From positions 310,001 through 374,000 of the forward strand of contig SAUG01000024.1 in assembly GCA_011316305.1 (NCBI GenBank): a stretch of 64,000 bases of DNA. The letters run 5' to 3'. The stretch is from Rusavskia elegans (taxonomy: Eukaryota; Ascomycota; Lecanoromycetes; Teloschistales; Teloschistaceae). How positions within the stretch are numbered: position 1 is the stretch's first letter; each line of letters opens with the position of its first letter. The notes under the pieces are model-generated. The model made no database searches and was not told the origin of the DNA. It was given only the letters and a program-made list of their open reading frames with translations. Shown here in pieces: positions 50,601 to 62,942 of the stretch. The translations under genes and the position numbers were made by a program.

Positions 50601-51313
50601 ATATCCCTGAGAATACGTCTCCGTTCTTGACTGTGACTGAAGCAGGAAACCCCTATGAATGTCAGCGTGTAAGAAGCTGAGCTGGAAAGGTACTCCATAC
50701 CATGAAGTTGGCCATGAGGAATACTAAGCGATCATGCGCATGTTTGTCGGCGTTGGCCAGCTCCATATTAGCCGCAGATTTCTGGGTGCTCGTCTTTGGC
50801 TGGGCTATGTTTCCATTCTGGGCAGCTGGCATGGTTGATCGCTGAGTGATGGGGTTCATTCCGGACTGCCAAGCCTTTTGAGGTGCGGGTTTCCTATAAG
50901 AGATACGTAAGCTTAGATTTGTTCGAGCTATGTCATAGAGCAGATAAGTTCTCTAAAGGACAGTTTGCGTATCGTCAAATTGGATTGTTGATGCGTGAGA
51001 ATTGTGCTGGTTGAGGAGCGGTGTGAAGTAAAGAAGCAGCTTTACAAGAGAAGCTGCATTCACATGATAAAATTGGATGGCCGAGTTGAGTGAATGGGTC
51101 AAATTGTAGGTTTAATAGTAGTGAGGGGGAAAAAGTGTTAACAGTAATGCATAGGACTCACTTTTGATTTGTATCATTGGGAGATGCTGCGGGCTTCCGA
51201 GCGGCATCGACAGGCTTTGAAGCAGGACTGGCCTTGGGCTGCTGCTTGGCAGGAGTTGAAATGGAAGCATTGCCATCAGCATTAGTCAGTCCGTTCACCA
51301 TAGTGGTTGCCAT
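47614..51313 (-). CDS. PBP1 / Ataxin-2 homolog (Lsm-ATX, LsmAD, PAM2-like motifs)
   Basis: Six exons: 51313-51162, 50893-50701, 50652-50382, 50319-49977, 49918-47862 and 47813-47614, total 3,216 nt, 1,071 residues. Intron 1 is 268 nt, long for this window. The Lsm-like ATX domain spans about residues 105-200 (MGFPASVTVKNGDVFSGIF, DVIDVAVEGVMFDN). LsmAD follows at about 240-300 (FQANEKRFGLKSDYDENIYT). The long C-terminal part is disordered and Gln/Pro/His-rich. It holds two adjacent PAM2-like elements near residues 655-675 (KFNPSANSFRP, NPAANTFRPG), which would bind the MLLE domain of poly(A)-binding protein. The family acts in stress granules, mRNA stability and TORC1 control. Confidence 0.93.
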
Positions 51314-52334
51314 TTCCGCGAGGACTTGTGGCCTGTCACGCTACAGTCCGCAACAACCCACTCTGGCGATGAAGCGGCGGCGGAGTTGAGTCGACTCGCC
51401 AAAGTGCAAGGTCTGACTTCGAAGCCGGTCAAAGACAAGGGTGTGTTGTGTGGCCGGGCTGCATGCGACGGCAGAGGATGATTGAGATGGGAGCTGTTCA
51501 AGGTCAGGATGGGCAGAGGTCAATTATTTCGCTGGGGGAAAGGACGGCGCGCTAGCTAGGCGGGTGGTTCTTACCCAGTGCAGTCTGGCTCTCGGGATCT
51601 AAAGGCAAGTGCGAGAAACGAGTGCGGATTAATACTATGACGAGAGTCAATATATAATAGTGCACAGTGCAATACTGCGCAGAGCAGCGAGATGGGTGAT
51701 GTGTCCTCGCCGCTCAACTAACAAGCTGCTCCAGCAGTAGGTGCAGAATAATAGGACGGTGGATTGATGTACTTGTGAACAATCTCTCTCTCTCTCTGAA
51801 CAAGCGTGCAGAACCTTATTTTAGTCCAAAGTAATTTAAGGCGGGAGAAAAGAAGTCAAGGAGGGTGCAATTTATGATGTGCACACCACGTCGCCGGGTA
51901 GCAGTCCTTGACATGCTACCCCGACATTCTCGCTAAACTCTTTGACCACTGGCGAGAGGTACCAGGATACCCTACCTTTCGCGGTGTCCGTCATGAAATT
52001 CCAGGGAGTCTGAACTAAATCAATGGCATAGCCGAAGAAGAGTGGGATCGCCAATGTTCAGACATTTAATTACCACGCGAGGATAGTATCCGTCTTAGCG
52101 TGTGTCTAGCGGACAGCAAGTTGCTTAACGGTCATTGGTGAGCATGGTGTGCTGTAGGGAGCCGTTGGGCACATGAACATCCAACTGCTGTGATTCCGAA
52201 GATCAACTACTTGACAATTCTTGTTCTTCAGTTCAACGTTTTGATGACATCGTCAGCTTGGTCGTGTCGCCTACGCTTCGGTAGTATGCAGCCAGTATTG
52301 AGCATTCCCATCTTCAGACGATGACCTGCTAAAG
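51314..52334. promoter_or_regulatory. Divergent promoter region, PBP1 / BUD6
   Basis: 1.02 kb between opposed start codons with a (TC)n tract at about 51783-51797. Short frames here have no features. Confidence 0.45.
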
Positions 52335-55300
52335 ATGACTTCCCTCTCGAATTCTCAACGCTCAAACCAGAGAAGATCCCCGGCCGTCGAAGTGTCTACC
52401 TCTACACCAAACAATGCCCCTTCGTCTCAGACCATGTCGGGCTCGCGTAGTTCCTCAGGCTCCGCCAAATCGTCCGCCTACAAACGACCCAGTGTACGTC
52501 AAGAAACATTCCTCACCCAAACCCAACCTGCTAACGACTGCACACTCATAGGCAAATCAACAACTCTCCCAGATTGAAAAGAGCGTCACCCACCTGCTCG
52601 TCGCTACCAAGCAATTACTCGAAACCCTCACACAATGGTCACGCCACACGGCAACAGAGGGAGAGGTCTCGGACGTCTATGTCCGTCTCGGATACGAATT
52701 CAACATCGCCTGCCGAGCCTTCAATTCCATCGGCGTCGAGACCACAGACTTAGGCCCCGTACCAGAACTACTTCGTTCCATATTGGAGGAAACCCTCAGT
52801 CAAGAAGCCAGCCCCGCAAGTTTGGACAGATTCCTTCCACGCATCCGGGATATCATCATCTCTTTGCTTCATGGCCTCAAGCGGAAACAGTCAAGATTGA
52901 GATCCAAGCAGAGCAAGGACAGCCCATCGACGGCAAGCGGCCTTCAAAACACTCCGAGCTCCTCAAGCCTCAATAGCGGCTTGAATCAGATGCTTGACGA
53001 TGGTCAGGGCCGACGACATCCCAGGTCTTCCGAAAGACGCACAGGAAGTGGCGGGAGCACCTTGACCGGCGATGTCTTGGCAGGAGACCCTGATGCTTTC
53101 AGCCCCGATGAGCCGGCGCCACCTCCTCGCTATACTTCAACTCATCCAGCACGGCACAGCAGCGGTGGAACCGTACCCGAGGAGAACACCCGCTCGAGGA
53201 ACAGGGACAGCCAGAGAGCGATTCCAATCTCAATGTCCGACTCCTCTATGTCCAGCAGTCAATCACAGATCCTCGACATGGACCAGCTACAGGCCAATCC
53301 GGTGGGCTCGGGATCACAACAACGCACGGCCAACCCCAAGGTGGGAAGTACATATCCACCTCCGCCGCCCCCGCCAAAACAGCAGGATGCTTTAGCTGCT
53401 TTGCAAAGAGGGGGTGATCTCGAGCGGCGTGCTTCGAGACGGTACTCCGCATATCAGATTTCCAAACACCTGGGTGCTTCGCCAAACGGCGTTCCTATGC
53501 TCCCACCAGCCCAAAATTCTCCCGTTCCCAACCGTGGCAGGGATGTCAGGGAATCAATGAACGCTGTTCGTGTTCGCGGTTCTGGCATGCTAAGTCGCCA
53601 GAAATCCAATCGTCTGGGGGAGCCTTCGCCTGTGCGTAACAACGCCTTTTCTCAAAGAATCTCCGAGGAGAGCAGCCAAAGTAGCGAAGGTTTAGTGTTC
53701 CAACAGCACGACGACCAGCAGAAAGATGACAGTCCGTTGACCAAAACGCCTGAAGACAAGCTACGGAAACCTGATGCTCGCCTTGATGGTGATTATCCAA
53801 CACTTGCGGCGACCTTGACTGGGCCGCCTCTCACAAATGCTCCAGACCCTTCTATGTATGACACCACGTACGCTGAAAGAAAGGAGGAACCCAGCAAACC
53901 TCCGACCAGAGCACCTACAGCGCGCCACGCTCCCCATACATCCACCGACGATTCTCAGCAGAATGTGACGTCCAGTCCCACGCAATCAGAACATTTCATA
54001 CCTGAAGACTCTCCCCAACCTGGCAAGGAGCTGACCCTATTCCTGCAGTACAAGTCCAGAATAAAAAAGTTTGTATTGTCTGATGGGGCGAACGAACTTT
54101 CCGTTGCCCGCTTGCAGCTTGCCTTCATTGAAAAGTTTGCGTGGAGTACTCACAGTAATGGTAATGATCTCCCGGAGATTTATATACAAGACCCAGTATC
54201 AGGGGTACGGCACGAATTGGAAGACTTGCGTGACGTGAAAGACCGATCCGTTCTTGTTCTGAACGTGGAAGCATTGGATGAAGTGAAACGACATATCGAC
54301 GAGGGACTTGGCGGTCTTCGGCGCATGGTGGAAGGCGTTCGCACCGTCATTGATAGCCAGCAAGCTGCATTACAGCGAGTCTCCGAGACCCAACAGGTTA
54401 CGAGCAAGGAGGTCATGAGGTTGGCTTCTGCTCCCAGCCCAGCAACTCCCAGGGTGACCTCTTCTGAGAGGCCCAAGGTCAACGGGATTCGCCTACGATC
54501 CTCCAACTTATCTAAAGACTCCTCGAGCCAGATGATGGGGATCCAGACGATGAAAAGAGACCTTAGCGTCATGCGGCAATCGTTCTCCTCCCTGGTCTCG
54601 GACATGAATACATCGATTGCGGACGTTCACACGAAAGCATCGCATGTGAAAAGCATGGCGATCGGAGGAGTCTTACCTTCGGTAGATGGCTCCACGGGAC
54701 GAGCGTATGTCAATTCTGGTAAGAAAACATTGGGCGAGGACTCGGAGAAGCTGGTGGACCGGGTGGACAATCTTCAAGATGTGGTTGAAGACCTTCGGAA
54801 AGACGTGGTGACGCGTGGGGTGCGGCCATTGCCGCGCCAGCTCGAGACGGTGGGCAAGAACATTAGTACGGTCACGGCGGAACTCAAGAAGATGCAAGAG
54901 TACCTGAAGCGTGAAAAGCCGATCTGGACGAAGATTTGGGAGAAGGAGCTGTCCCTTGTCTGCAGTGACCGGGATCTGTTGACGATGCAGGAGGAGCTTG
55001 CGGCCGATCTTGAAGATGACTTGGAGAAAGCGGCGCAAACGTTCGCCTTGGTGGAACAAGCGACGAAGCAACAGAATCTACAGGCCGGCCCAGCCGGAGC
55101 GGTCACTCTTCGCAGCAGCTCGAAAGGGTTGACGGCCATCGCGACGGACCAAGAGATTGACCCGATGAAGGCCAAAGACGGGGTCCTCGGGGAAGTTCGT
55201 GCGCTCCAGCCGAACCACGAGACGCGGCTTGAGGCGATCGAGCGGGCTGAGAAAGCTCGGCAGGAAGAATTAGAGAGCCGGCGGGAGGGGGCATTCAAGA

Positions 55301-55740
55301 AGGAGCTTGGCAGTTTCGTGGAAGAAGGCAAACTCAGGAAAAGCGGCGGTGTGCAAGAGGCCGAGCGACTTCGAAAGGCGAAGGATGAAAGGAATCGGCT
55401 GGACGCTTGGGGGGTTCAGCAGGAACGTGCAGCCGGGCGGAATGGAGAAGGGGAGTCGGCCGCGCCTGCCGAGGAGAGATGCGAGAGTGAAGCGGCGGAT
55501 GGTGAAGGGGAAGCCGAAGCAGAAGGAGAAGTTTCAGAAGCGACTGACGAGCCCGGTCGGATGGAGAAGATAGGAACGAGTGCAGAAGGTAAAGGGTCTG
55601 ATACCGCAAAAGGGTACAAGCTGACATTGTGGCAGCGTCCCCTTCGAAGAGGCGCACATCGTGGCTTCCAGCTATCTTCACCGGCTGAAGTTGATGAGGA
55701 GCGAGGTGCACGGCAAAGATCTAGGTCGGATATTGATTGA
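52335..55740 (+). CDS. BUD6/AIP3 homolog, actin- and formin-interacting polarity factor
   Basis: Exons 52335-52493 and 52552-55740, 1,115 residues. The conserved N-terminal helix block is SQIEKSVTHLLVATKQLLET with RLGYEFNIACRAFNSIGV. A long Ser/Pro-rich disordered middle follows, including a proline run near 53360. The AIP3 domain begins at about residue 545 (LTLFLQYKSRIKKFVLSDG, LQLAFIEKFAWST). It continues through a long coiled coil (HIDEGLGGLRRMVEGVRTVI, MKRDLSVMRQSFSSLVSDM) to near residue 1000. The charged C-terminus is Glu/Lys/Arg-rich. Bud6 works with formins and Spa2 at the growing tip and septum to nucleate actin cables. Length fits filamentous-fungal members. Confidence 0.93.
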
Positions 55741-56417
55741 CTTCTTTTCAATTGGGCGCAACGGGCCAGCGAGGGCTGAGCGTGGTGTTGGGCGCTGATA
55801 TACCTCGTTTAATCGAGGCTTCGAGAATGTCAGTCAGTATCTGCAGTGGCACATGAGCATGTCGATGGTCGATTTGACTCGGTCCAATATATTTAATGTT
55901 GATCTCGCTTGTAGCCTACCTTACCATTACAGAGTACCATGCCAAGAGAGTAGTGACGTACATCCCACGTGCATCGACGACGCCAATAATCTCGGATCAA
56001 TCTCCTACTACTCCTACTACCTTACTCCGTACTCGCACCCGATGATCATGGTCTTTCTTCCTGTGTGAGTCTGAGTGATGGTAGCAGAGTACTGCCTGAA
56101 CTCATGTGACTGCCAACTTTGGCCCCTGCCACTTGTTTCCAGATTCTCCCAGCCATCTTTTACTCTGTAACTGCAACCGCGTGTCACGGCCTTCAACCAA
56201 ACGATGAATATGACTTGATGATTTTCCCTGTACTTCATTGTATTCAATTTTCTGTGTCATAATAGCATTGATCGAGTTCAGTCGTACACACCTTACTACT
56301 ACCTTACTCTTCAACCAAGCTCTTTGCCTGTCGAGAGATCCGAAACAGTCCACGCTTGTCGAGTCGATGATCCATGAGATACATCCCGTCCAGGCGTAAC
56401 CCTCCTGGTCGATTTCC
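55741..56417. other. Intergenic, nothing recognised
   Basis: Between BUD6 and the first secreted Cys-rich gene. Contains pyrimidine-rich ACTACTACC stretches near 56003-56030 and 56290-56310. Confidence 0.5.
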
Positions 56418-57886
56418 ATGCTCGGCTTATCTTCCTACCTGCCACACGCAGCTTCGCTGTTCCTGATCCTGATCCTGATCCCGCCCGCTCGCTCAACACA
56501 CTGTGGCCGCCGACCTTCCCTCTTCGGAGACGACAGCGAACATGCTCGAGACCTTCTATACCGTCCAGCCGAACAGGAACACTCGGACGCTCAGACGCTT
56601 GTGGCAGTGCGCAAGATGACAGCCACCGAGGACGAAATGTTTTTCCAGCATTTCTGGCAATTCGACTTCGACACACCCAAGCGGCCAAAGGATCCTCCCT
56701 CCAGTGCCATCAGTGTGCCCGGTCTTCCTACAAACGCTTCCATACTTCTTCTACTGCAGCCTCCCTTGGCTTTGCATCGCATTGCCGACCTATCTCCCTC
56801 CGACGGGCACTGGGCACGTGCCCTACTGCAACCTCAGTTGTGGGATCGAGCTTTCCAATGCCCTACTGGCACGGACGCCTGTACCGCTATCGATAGACCC
56901 GACAGCTGCTGTCCATCTGGAAACACCTGTCAGCTCGTGAGAAACAAAGGGCAAGGCGACGTTGCCTGTTGCGCTAGCGGACAGACATGCGCCGGGGATG
57001 TCCAAGACTGTGCTGGAGGATACGAGATATGCCCCGGAGCTGCAGGAGGGGGATGCTGCGTCCCAGGATACGCTTGCGTGGGAACTGTAGGATGTAAGTC
57101 GCTTCACCTTGGTCAATCCGCAGACATCTCCGCTGACCAAACCTTCCTCTCCCCACAGGCGTTCACAGCTCTACAACGACCGTGATTGTAACCCCCCAAG
57201 TCACGGCATCCCCTCCTCCTTCCAGCTCATCCCCCTCTTCTTCCCCTCGGACCACAACAGCAAACACAACCCCCATCATCTCAACCTCCCAAACAACAAT
57301 CACGACGTCCACCACCTCCACCACCTCATCTTCCTCCTCTCCACCACCAACCCCAACCACAACCCCAACCAGCAGCAACGCCTTCATTCCCCCCGCCCGC
57401 CCCACATCCGCCGCCGTAGTAACAACCTCTTACCTGTCCGCCGCCGCCCCCATCTGCCCCACAGGCTTTTACCAATGCAGCGCCTACTACCACGGCGGCT
57501 GCTGCCGCGTCGGTCGCGACTGTGGCCTCACAGACTGCCCAACCTCGGGATCCGCAACCGTTGCCGCTAATAACGGCAACGGCGTGACGATCGTGGCGCC
57601 TACACCTTCGGGACCGCTGTTGGACACGGGGAATTGCGCCAGTGGGTGGCAGAGCTGTGCGAGGGATGTGGGTGGGGGTTGCTGTCCGGGGGATTTCGAG
57701 TGTGGGGTGGAGAGTTGTACGAAGGGGGCGGGGGCGAAGGTTACGGGTGGAGGGGAGGGGGGAGTGAGTGTTGTGAAGAGTGAGGGGGAGGGGGTGGTGA
57801 GCGGAGGGGTTAGGATACGGAGGTGGGGAGGTGGTGGGATGGTTGTGGTGGTGGTTATGGGAATCAGTGGTTTCTTCTTGTTTTGA
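56418..57886 (+). CDS. Secreted Cys-rich protein with Thr/Ser stalk, probable GPI anchor
   Basis: Exons 56418-57093 and 57159-57886 (65-bp intron), 467 residues. A signal peptide (SLFLILILIPPARS) opens it. Two Cys-rich modules follow: QCPTGTDACTAIDRPDSCC with repeated CC pairs up to GGGCCVPGYACVG, then after a Thr/Ser/Pro stalk a second module CPTGFYQCSAYYHGGCC. A third stretch, SGWQSCARDVGGGCCPGDF, continues the pattern. The end is Gly/Ser then a hydrophobic tail (GGGMVVVVVMGISGFFLF) with no charged residues after it, as for GPI attachment. It is likely a cell-wall protein; the family is common in Pezizomycotina but has no known function to me. The segment at about residues 70-140 is less regular and could hide a mis-set intron. 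Confidence 0.82.
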
Positions 57887-58258
57887 CTTTTGCGAGTTTG
57901 ATTTGTTGTTATTGTGATACCCTTTGTTGTTTGGGTGTGTCTTGGGGGATCTAGGGACTGCATAGCTATGGCGTATGAAACGGCTTTTGAGCGAGTTGAG
58001 GATACCCGATTGTACAGACCGACAACGGGCCATGAGGGGACAGTACATATATATATATATATACCTGTAAGAAATACTGGAAAGGAAAATTGGACATGTT
58101 GGATCTGGTGTCAAATCAAAACGGCTTTGAGTCGACGAGCCTTAAGCAAGTGTTACATTCACACCTGATGGAATATGCCTATTCATATGTTTGATATACG
58201 ATGCTCGAAAAGAAAAAAGATAAAGTTATTGGAAGAAAAAGTTGTCACCAATATTACT
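57887..58258. other. Convergent 3' region with (AT)n repeat
   Basis: About 370 bp between two converging secreted-protein genes. An (AT)8 run lies at about 58047-58062. No gene seen. Confidence 0.6.
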
Positions 58259-59902
58259 CTAACCCTCCCAAACGCCCCCCCTCCCCCAAAGAGATTGCTC
58301 CTGCAGCTCCACCCTCGCCGTCAGGACCTTCACCCTCTTCCTAACGACACATTCCCCCAACTTCGTCGGCCCTATCCCCTCGCACCCGCCGTCACAGCTC
58401 AACACCGTACTGACCGTACTCGTCTTATACACGACCTCGCTCGAAAACACACTGGGGCAAGGGTTGATGGTCGCGGGACACGACGTGATAGTAGATGTGC
58501 GGGTAATGGGGACGGTGGAGATGAGGGTTGTTGTTGATTGTCCGGGGCCAAATGATGATGGAGAGGTGTGCCGGAATGATGGGGAAGAGGCGGCCCCTGA
58601 TGATGAGAGAGAGGCGCCTCGGGATGATGGAGAGGTTTGGGAAGATGCGGTGTTACCTGAAATGGGGATCCCCACACTGAATGATGATGGGGAGATGACG
58701 GAAATGGGGTTGGTAGGTGTCATCAAGGAGCTGGTTGTGCCGTCGGACCAGGCTACTGGGACGCCAGTTGACGACGAGGATAAGGTGTCTGTTGACGAAG
58801 GAGTGGTTGGGCCAGTAGGCGACGGGGTTTCGTCTGGCATCGTGTATTCTGTCGGAGCGGAGATATAAGATGGAATATCGCAGGCTCCTGGCGGGCATTC
58901 CGTTGATAAAGGTGTATCGAAGTCTACTGTTTCGGGTATCGGAGGAAGCGACGAGGGTGGAACGATACAGCCATCGGACCCACAAGCCCATGTAGACGAA
59001 CCGATTGCCGATGAGCTCAGGAATGTTGTTGCCGGACAATCAGATCTTCCATCAGCGCAGGATGTCACGACGACGGTCGAGATTATGAAGGCAGTGGAGG
59101 CCGCTACAAGGGAGCTGCTCTGCCTAGGGCTAAACACGGGCACATCTGTCGGCACGCTCGTGGGGATTTGGCTCAAAGTAGCCGACGAAGGGGCGATGGG
59201 ACCGTTCAGGAGAGCCGAGCTGAGGATGGTACTGCTGGGAGCTGGGTCGAACTGCTTGCCGCCGACGGCATTGATCTGCAGTTCAACGTTTGCACAATTG
59301 AAGATTTGGTCTGGTTCGGCGAAGTAGCATCCGCAGTAGGCGTACGCTTGTAAACTAAAAAAGCATTAATGTTGAAATCGGGGAAGACGAGTCGGAAATA
59401 GGTAGAGTACGGAAGGGAGATAGTACGTGTAATTCGAACAGTATACGTAGCCCACCCTTGCGTCGGCACATACAGTTTCTGAGTAGTCGGTGTTCATCAG
59501 ACAACTGTTGTAGATTGTGTAATATCGTGAACAGGTATCGGTGGCTGAGGTCTGAGCATATCGGACTCTACATCTGATCAGCGCGATTTTGGCGAGACGG
59601 AAGTTCGAGACGTACAAGGTGTTGAAGCATACGTTGTAGCTGTTCTGGGGATTTACATTGCAGGCATCTCTGAACACCTTCCGAAGAACTAAGTGAGCAT
59701 AGGATCCCCTCCCTCAAGCTTTGATACTCACAGCTTCCTCGCTCACATCCGATTTTGCTGGTTGGCAAGGGTAGCTCTGGCGCCGCTGAAGTTTGGTGCC
59801 GTATCTGTGTTCGATATCCCCTCTTGGAGTGAACTTCTGGGCAACAATCGATCGAGAAGCCAGCAACAGCGTGCAGAGAACCAATATGCCCAGTCGAAGC
59901 AT
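58259..59902 (-). CDS. Secreted Cys-rich, Ser/Thr-rich wall-type protein
   Basis: At least three exons. Exon 1 starts at 59902 (MLRLGILVLCTLLLASRSIVA, a signal peptide) and has QRRQSYPCQPAKSDVSEEA before a GTGAGT donor. Exon 2, from about 59677, is Cys-rich: FRDACNVNPQNSYNVCFNTL, TSATDTCSRYYTIYNSC, TVCADARVGY. Exon 3, from about 59350 to 58259, begins AYAYCGCYFAEPDQIFNCAN and becomes a long Ser/Thr/Pro stalk. A further conserved-looking Cys patch follows near the end (ITSCPATINPCPSVF, LSCDGGCEGIG), but there is no hydrophobic GPI-type tail. The exon 2/3 junction could not be fixed to a unique GT-AG pair. It converges with the GPI-type gene. Confidence 0.7.
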
Positions 59903-60619
59903 GTCGAGAGCGAGCAGATGACCCAGGCACGTCGATGGATAGACGCAGAGGTCCGAAAGCGAAAAAACAATCAGAGATATCCCAAAGGCTATGGGATTTC
60001 AGGCGCATTCCTCGGGGCAGGAATGTGGTTCGGGTGCTGCATATTTGTTCCAGCCCCTTTATCCCAGTATCCAACTGCTCTCGAAACAAAAAATTTGAAG
60101 TGCGAGATGCATGATTGAAACGAGGTACGACCGCCTACTTCATATTTGGTCTTTTTTCAGATGATAGCTGTAGTAAGAGGTCAGAATGACGGAACCCCGT
60201 GACCTTTGGGTACTCTACCGCAATTTAGGATTGGAGTAGTTGTTGTTGTTGGCTCCCTGATGACACGCTGCGATTACACTCCTGGGACAAGGTCCGTACG
60301 CCTCTGGTGAAGCGCCTCGCCAGGCCATTCGATGGCAGACGGTGCAACGATAGGGTTTTGCTAAGAGGGAAACATCAGTCGCACAGGCTATTCTCTCAGG
60401 TGGATGTTGGACTCACCATTGATGAAGCCATCCGAGCCTTCAAGTCAACATACCAACTCGGGAATTTATGTTTATCACGAGTCTGCAAGCATTGCTTTCT
60501 CAGCATGAGGTCTTGGTTCCTTTGGACCGAGTTGGTGCCTTCTGATCCAGCATGTACCTTCTTAACCCCAGTTCGATCAGAGCTCCCCGGGAAACATCCA
60601 GATACACCCCTCATGGGTT
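59903..60619. other. Intergenic, nothing recognised
   Basis: About 720 bp upstream of the secreted protein and 3' of the small conserved protein. Plus-strand frames at 59693-60118 and 60307-60735 are overlaps or shadows without features. Confidence 0.5.
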
Positions 60620-60910
60620 TTAGGAAGGACGACCGCCATCGATTTCGTGTGAACTGCCCTGAAAATTGTTCCAAAACCTGGCGATTGCTTGTTGAGCCGT
60701 GGGTACGTTGGCGAAACGACTGCGGTAATAGTTGAACAAGACGAACTCCTCTTTGCTCATCACGTATGTAGCAGGCTGGGCTTGAATGCGCTGCCATAAT
60801 TCACCAATAGCTCTTTCGAGCACCGCTGTCACCGAAGGCGGAACCGATCCGTCTTCGCTATTCCTTGCGATTTCAAGAGCTTTGGCAGGAGTAAGTTGAG
60901 ATGGGTTCAT
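60620..60910 (-). CDS. Small conserved fungal protein of about 96 residues
   Basis: The frame from ATG at 60910 reads MNPSQLTPAKALEIARN and ends at 60620. Core features are TAVLERAIGELWQRIQAQP, the block YVMSKEEFVLFNYYRSRF and AIARFWNNFQG. I recognise the Y-V-M-x-x-x-E-F-x-x-F-N-Y-x-x-x-R-F pattern from a small, much-duplicated Pezizomycotina family, often only 80-120 residues long. The function is unknown to me. The frame stays open upstream to 61039, but that part lacks family character, so the internal Met is preferred. No introns or membrane segments. Confidence 0.72.
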   Translation of the reverse strand: MNPSQLTPAKALEIARNSEDGSVPPSVTAVLERAIGELWQRIQAQPATYVMSKEEFVLFNYYRSRFANVPTAQQAIARFWNNFQGSSHEIDGGRPS

Positions 60911-62942
60911 GCTGATCGTTCTCTTGTGATGCCAACCCCTTGGAGGGATAGAATTCGATAGTGGAGTTGGAAAGAAGGAAGAGATTGGAGCCCGAACAGA
61001 GGCTGGACTTTCGCAGGACACCTTACTCTTTATACCCATATTGTGCCCTGACTGAGTGTCACGCCATGCTTACCCTAGCATATTCTGCTAGATAACCCAC
61101 CATTAAATCCTAGTACGACAAGGTAAGGGAAGAGACATGCTTTCCTTCCCGTGCAGACAGCAACCGCGAGTCACCTCGGCCACTGGCAGCCCAACAATGA
61201 TGACTGCTTCAGTCTATTTTTTGCCCGTCTAAACCTTGCAAGGAAGCAGGAAGCAGACGGCTCATGGGTATATAGGATAACGGCCTGATAGTTTGCGCGA
61301 GTTTCACCACAGGTCGTTGTGCTAAGGGTCCCGAGGTAGAACCGTGGCTCCGATCCCTCTTCGACGTACTTTTTTCCCTGTCAACATAGACGCAAAGTCA
61401 AGACCCAAAGGGAGAAGCAGACATGATTGGACATGGAAAGGAGCTGGCCCGGAAACGGCATTTAAGGGCCCAGGCAGGCTTAGGCGGCCGTTGGCATTTC
61501 ATACACGCCCTCTGGGTCCGGCATTCTCCGACAAGAACAGAATGTGATGGGAGGCTCGCATGGGCGGAGCGAATGAGCTAGAAGGGCTAAAATCGGGCGG
61601 TGGAAGGAAGCTGTACCCTGCGTGTCGATCAGAGGTCGTCCTGGGTCCCTGGGTGATCTTCATGAGCTGGAGTAAGGTGGTTGTGCGACCTCAGACCATG
61701 CACGTCAAAAATCCCCGGAAATAAACTTTCGTTTGAGAGTAGCTGCGCACAGACAGCAATAACTAAAAGCTAACCACAGGCGGCACTCATGGACATTGCC
61801 GTGACGGCATGCATGTGAAACCGAACCGGCAGTCCGGATGGAACCGGTGGAAAGTAAGAGCTCGGTAGCTAGCGAGGGATCTGCCAATCTGGTCCGGTAA
61901 GCCGTGGATATCAAAAGAGGTTGCGCCAGGTTCTCGTGCAGGGTGAAAGGAAGGGAAGCAGTAGCAGCGGCAGCGGGACCATAATTGACAGGCAGCAGCA
62001 ACAACTGTGTCGCTCGCATGAGGAAGCAGCACTGCCGAGATTGTTGTCGCAGGGTGCGGTAGCAGCTCGTTGCTCTAGAGTAAAGTTTGTAACGGCGGAG
62101 CTTAGTGGCATGCGTGGAAGGTCAGCTTCAGCCCCAGGTATCAAGGTTTCCTGTCCCGTCTCGCCAGATGGCTGGGCGACGCCGAACCCTCCTGGGTTAC
62201 GAAGATGAGGCTCTGCGCCGTGTCAAGTATTGGTCAGTCAGAAGTCGAAGGATCCTTGGATGCATTGGCACCGGGGAGCGACATCGCCGATCGACTGCTC
62301 GGCCCTCGTGTTCCATGCCCATCTATGCATCGAAGGATTGCTAGTTCTAGCGGACTGTGGTGTTGGCTGGTGGCCGTGCCGTGAACGGTTGTGCGTCGGC
62401 TCCATTATCCTCTCTTTACCATACTGATATCGAGATGCATCGAATGCCAATCCCTGTTTCTTGCATAATAACAGGTAGCAATAATGAACCTTGGTGGTTT
62501 GAATGCCATGATTGAAAGGGCTACCGACTGCAAATCATTGGGTACGACGCCCGTCTTCGGTGGAGAAGGATGGAGGAGAGATTGGTAATCGAAGGCAGGA
62601 ACATAAGAGATGGTTACTCCGATTTACCGTGAACTACGGATAAAGTGGGCAATCTCCTGACATGCTCAATGATCTGTTTGCTAGTAGAAGTATCAGAAGC
62701 CAAGAGTCGGACCAAAAGCTTGCAATATAGTTTGCTTTGCCTCTGAGGGGGGTGGTTTTACTTTAAGTGCTTGAAATCTCTTGGAACAAGTCCATGAGTA
62801 ATATGGATGACTAAGCGAATACGGTCAGCCCTATGACGCAATAATAACAAATGCCGCTAACAAATGGACGTCTTTTTTGGCACAATCATCACATCGCAGC
62901 CTCGACGCCCATAACGCTAGAAGCAGCTTACTTTCTACGAGT
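60911..62942. other. Two-kilobase gene-poor divergent region
   Basis: Between the starts of the small conserved protein and the DUF1279 gene. It holds only short frames without features, and a CAG/GCA-rich patch near 61955-62030. Both promoters should lie here. No tRNA-like B box was spotted. Confidence 0.45.
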
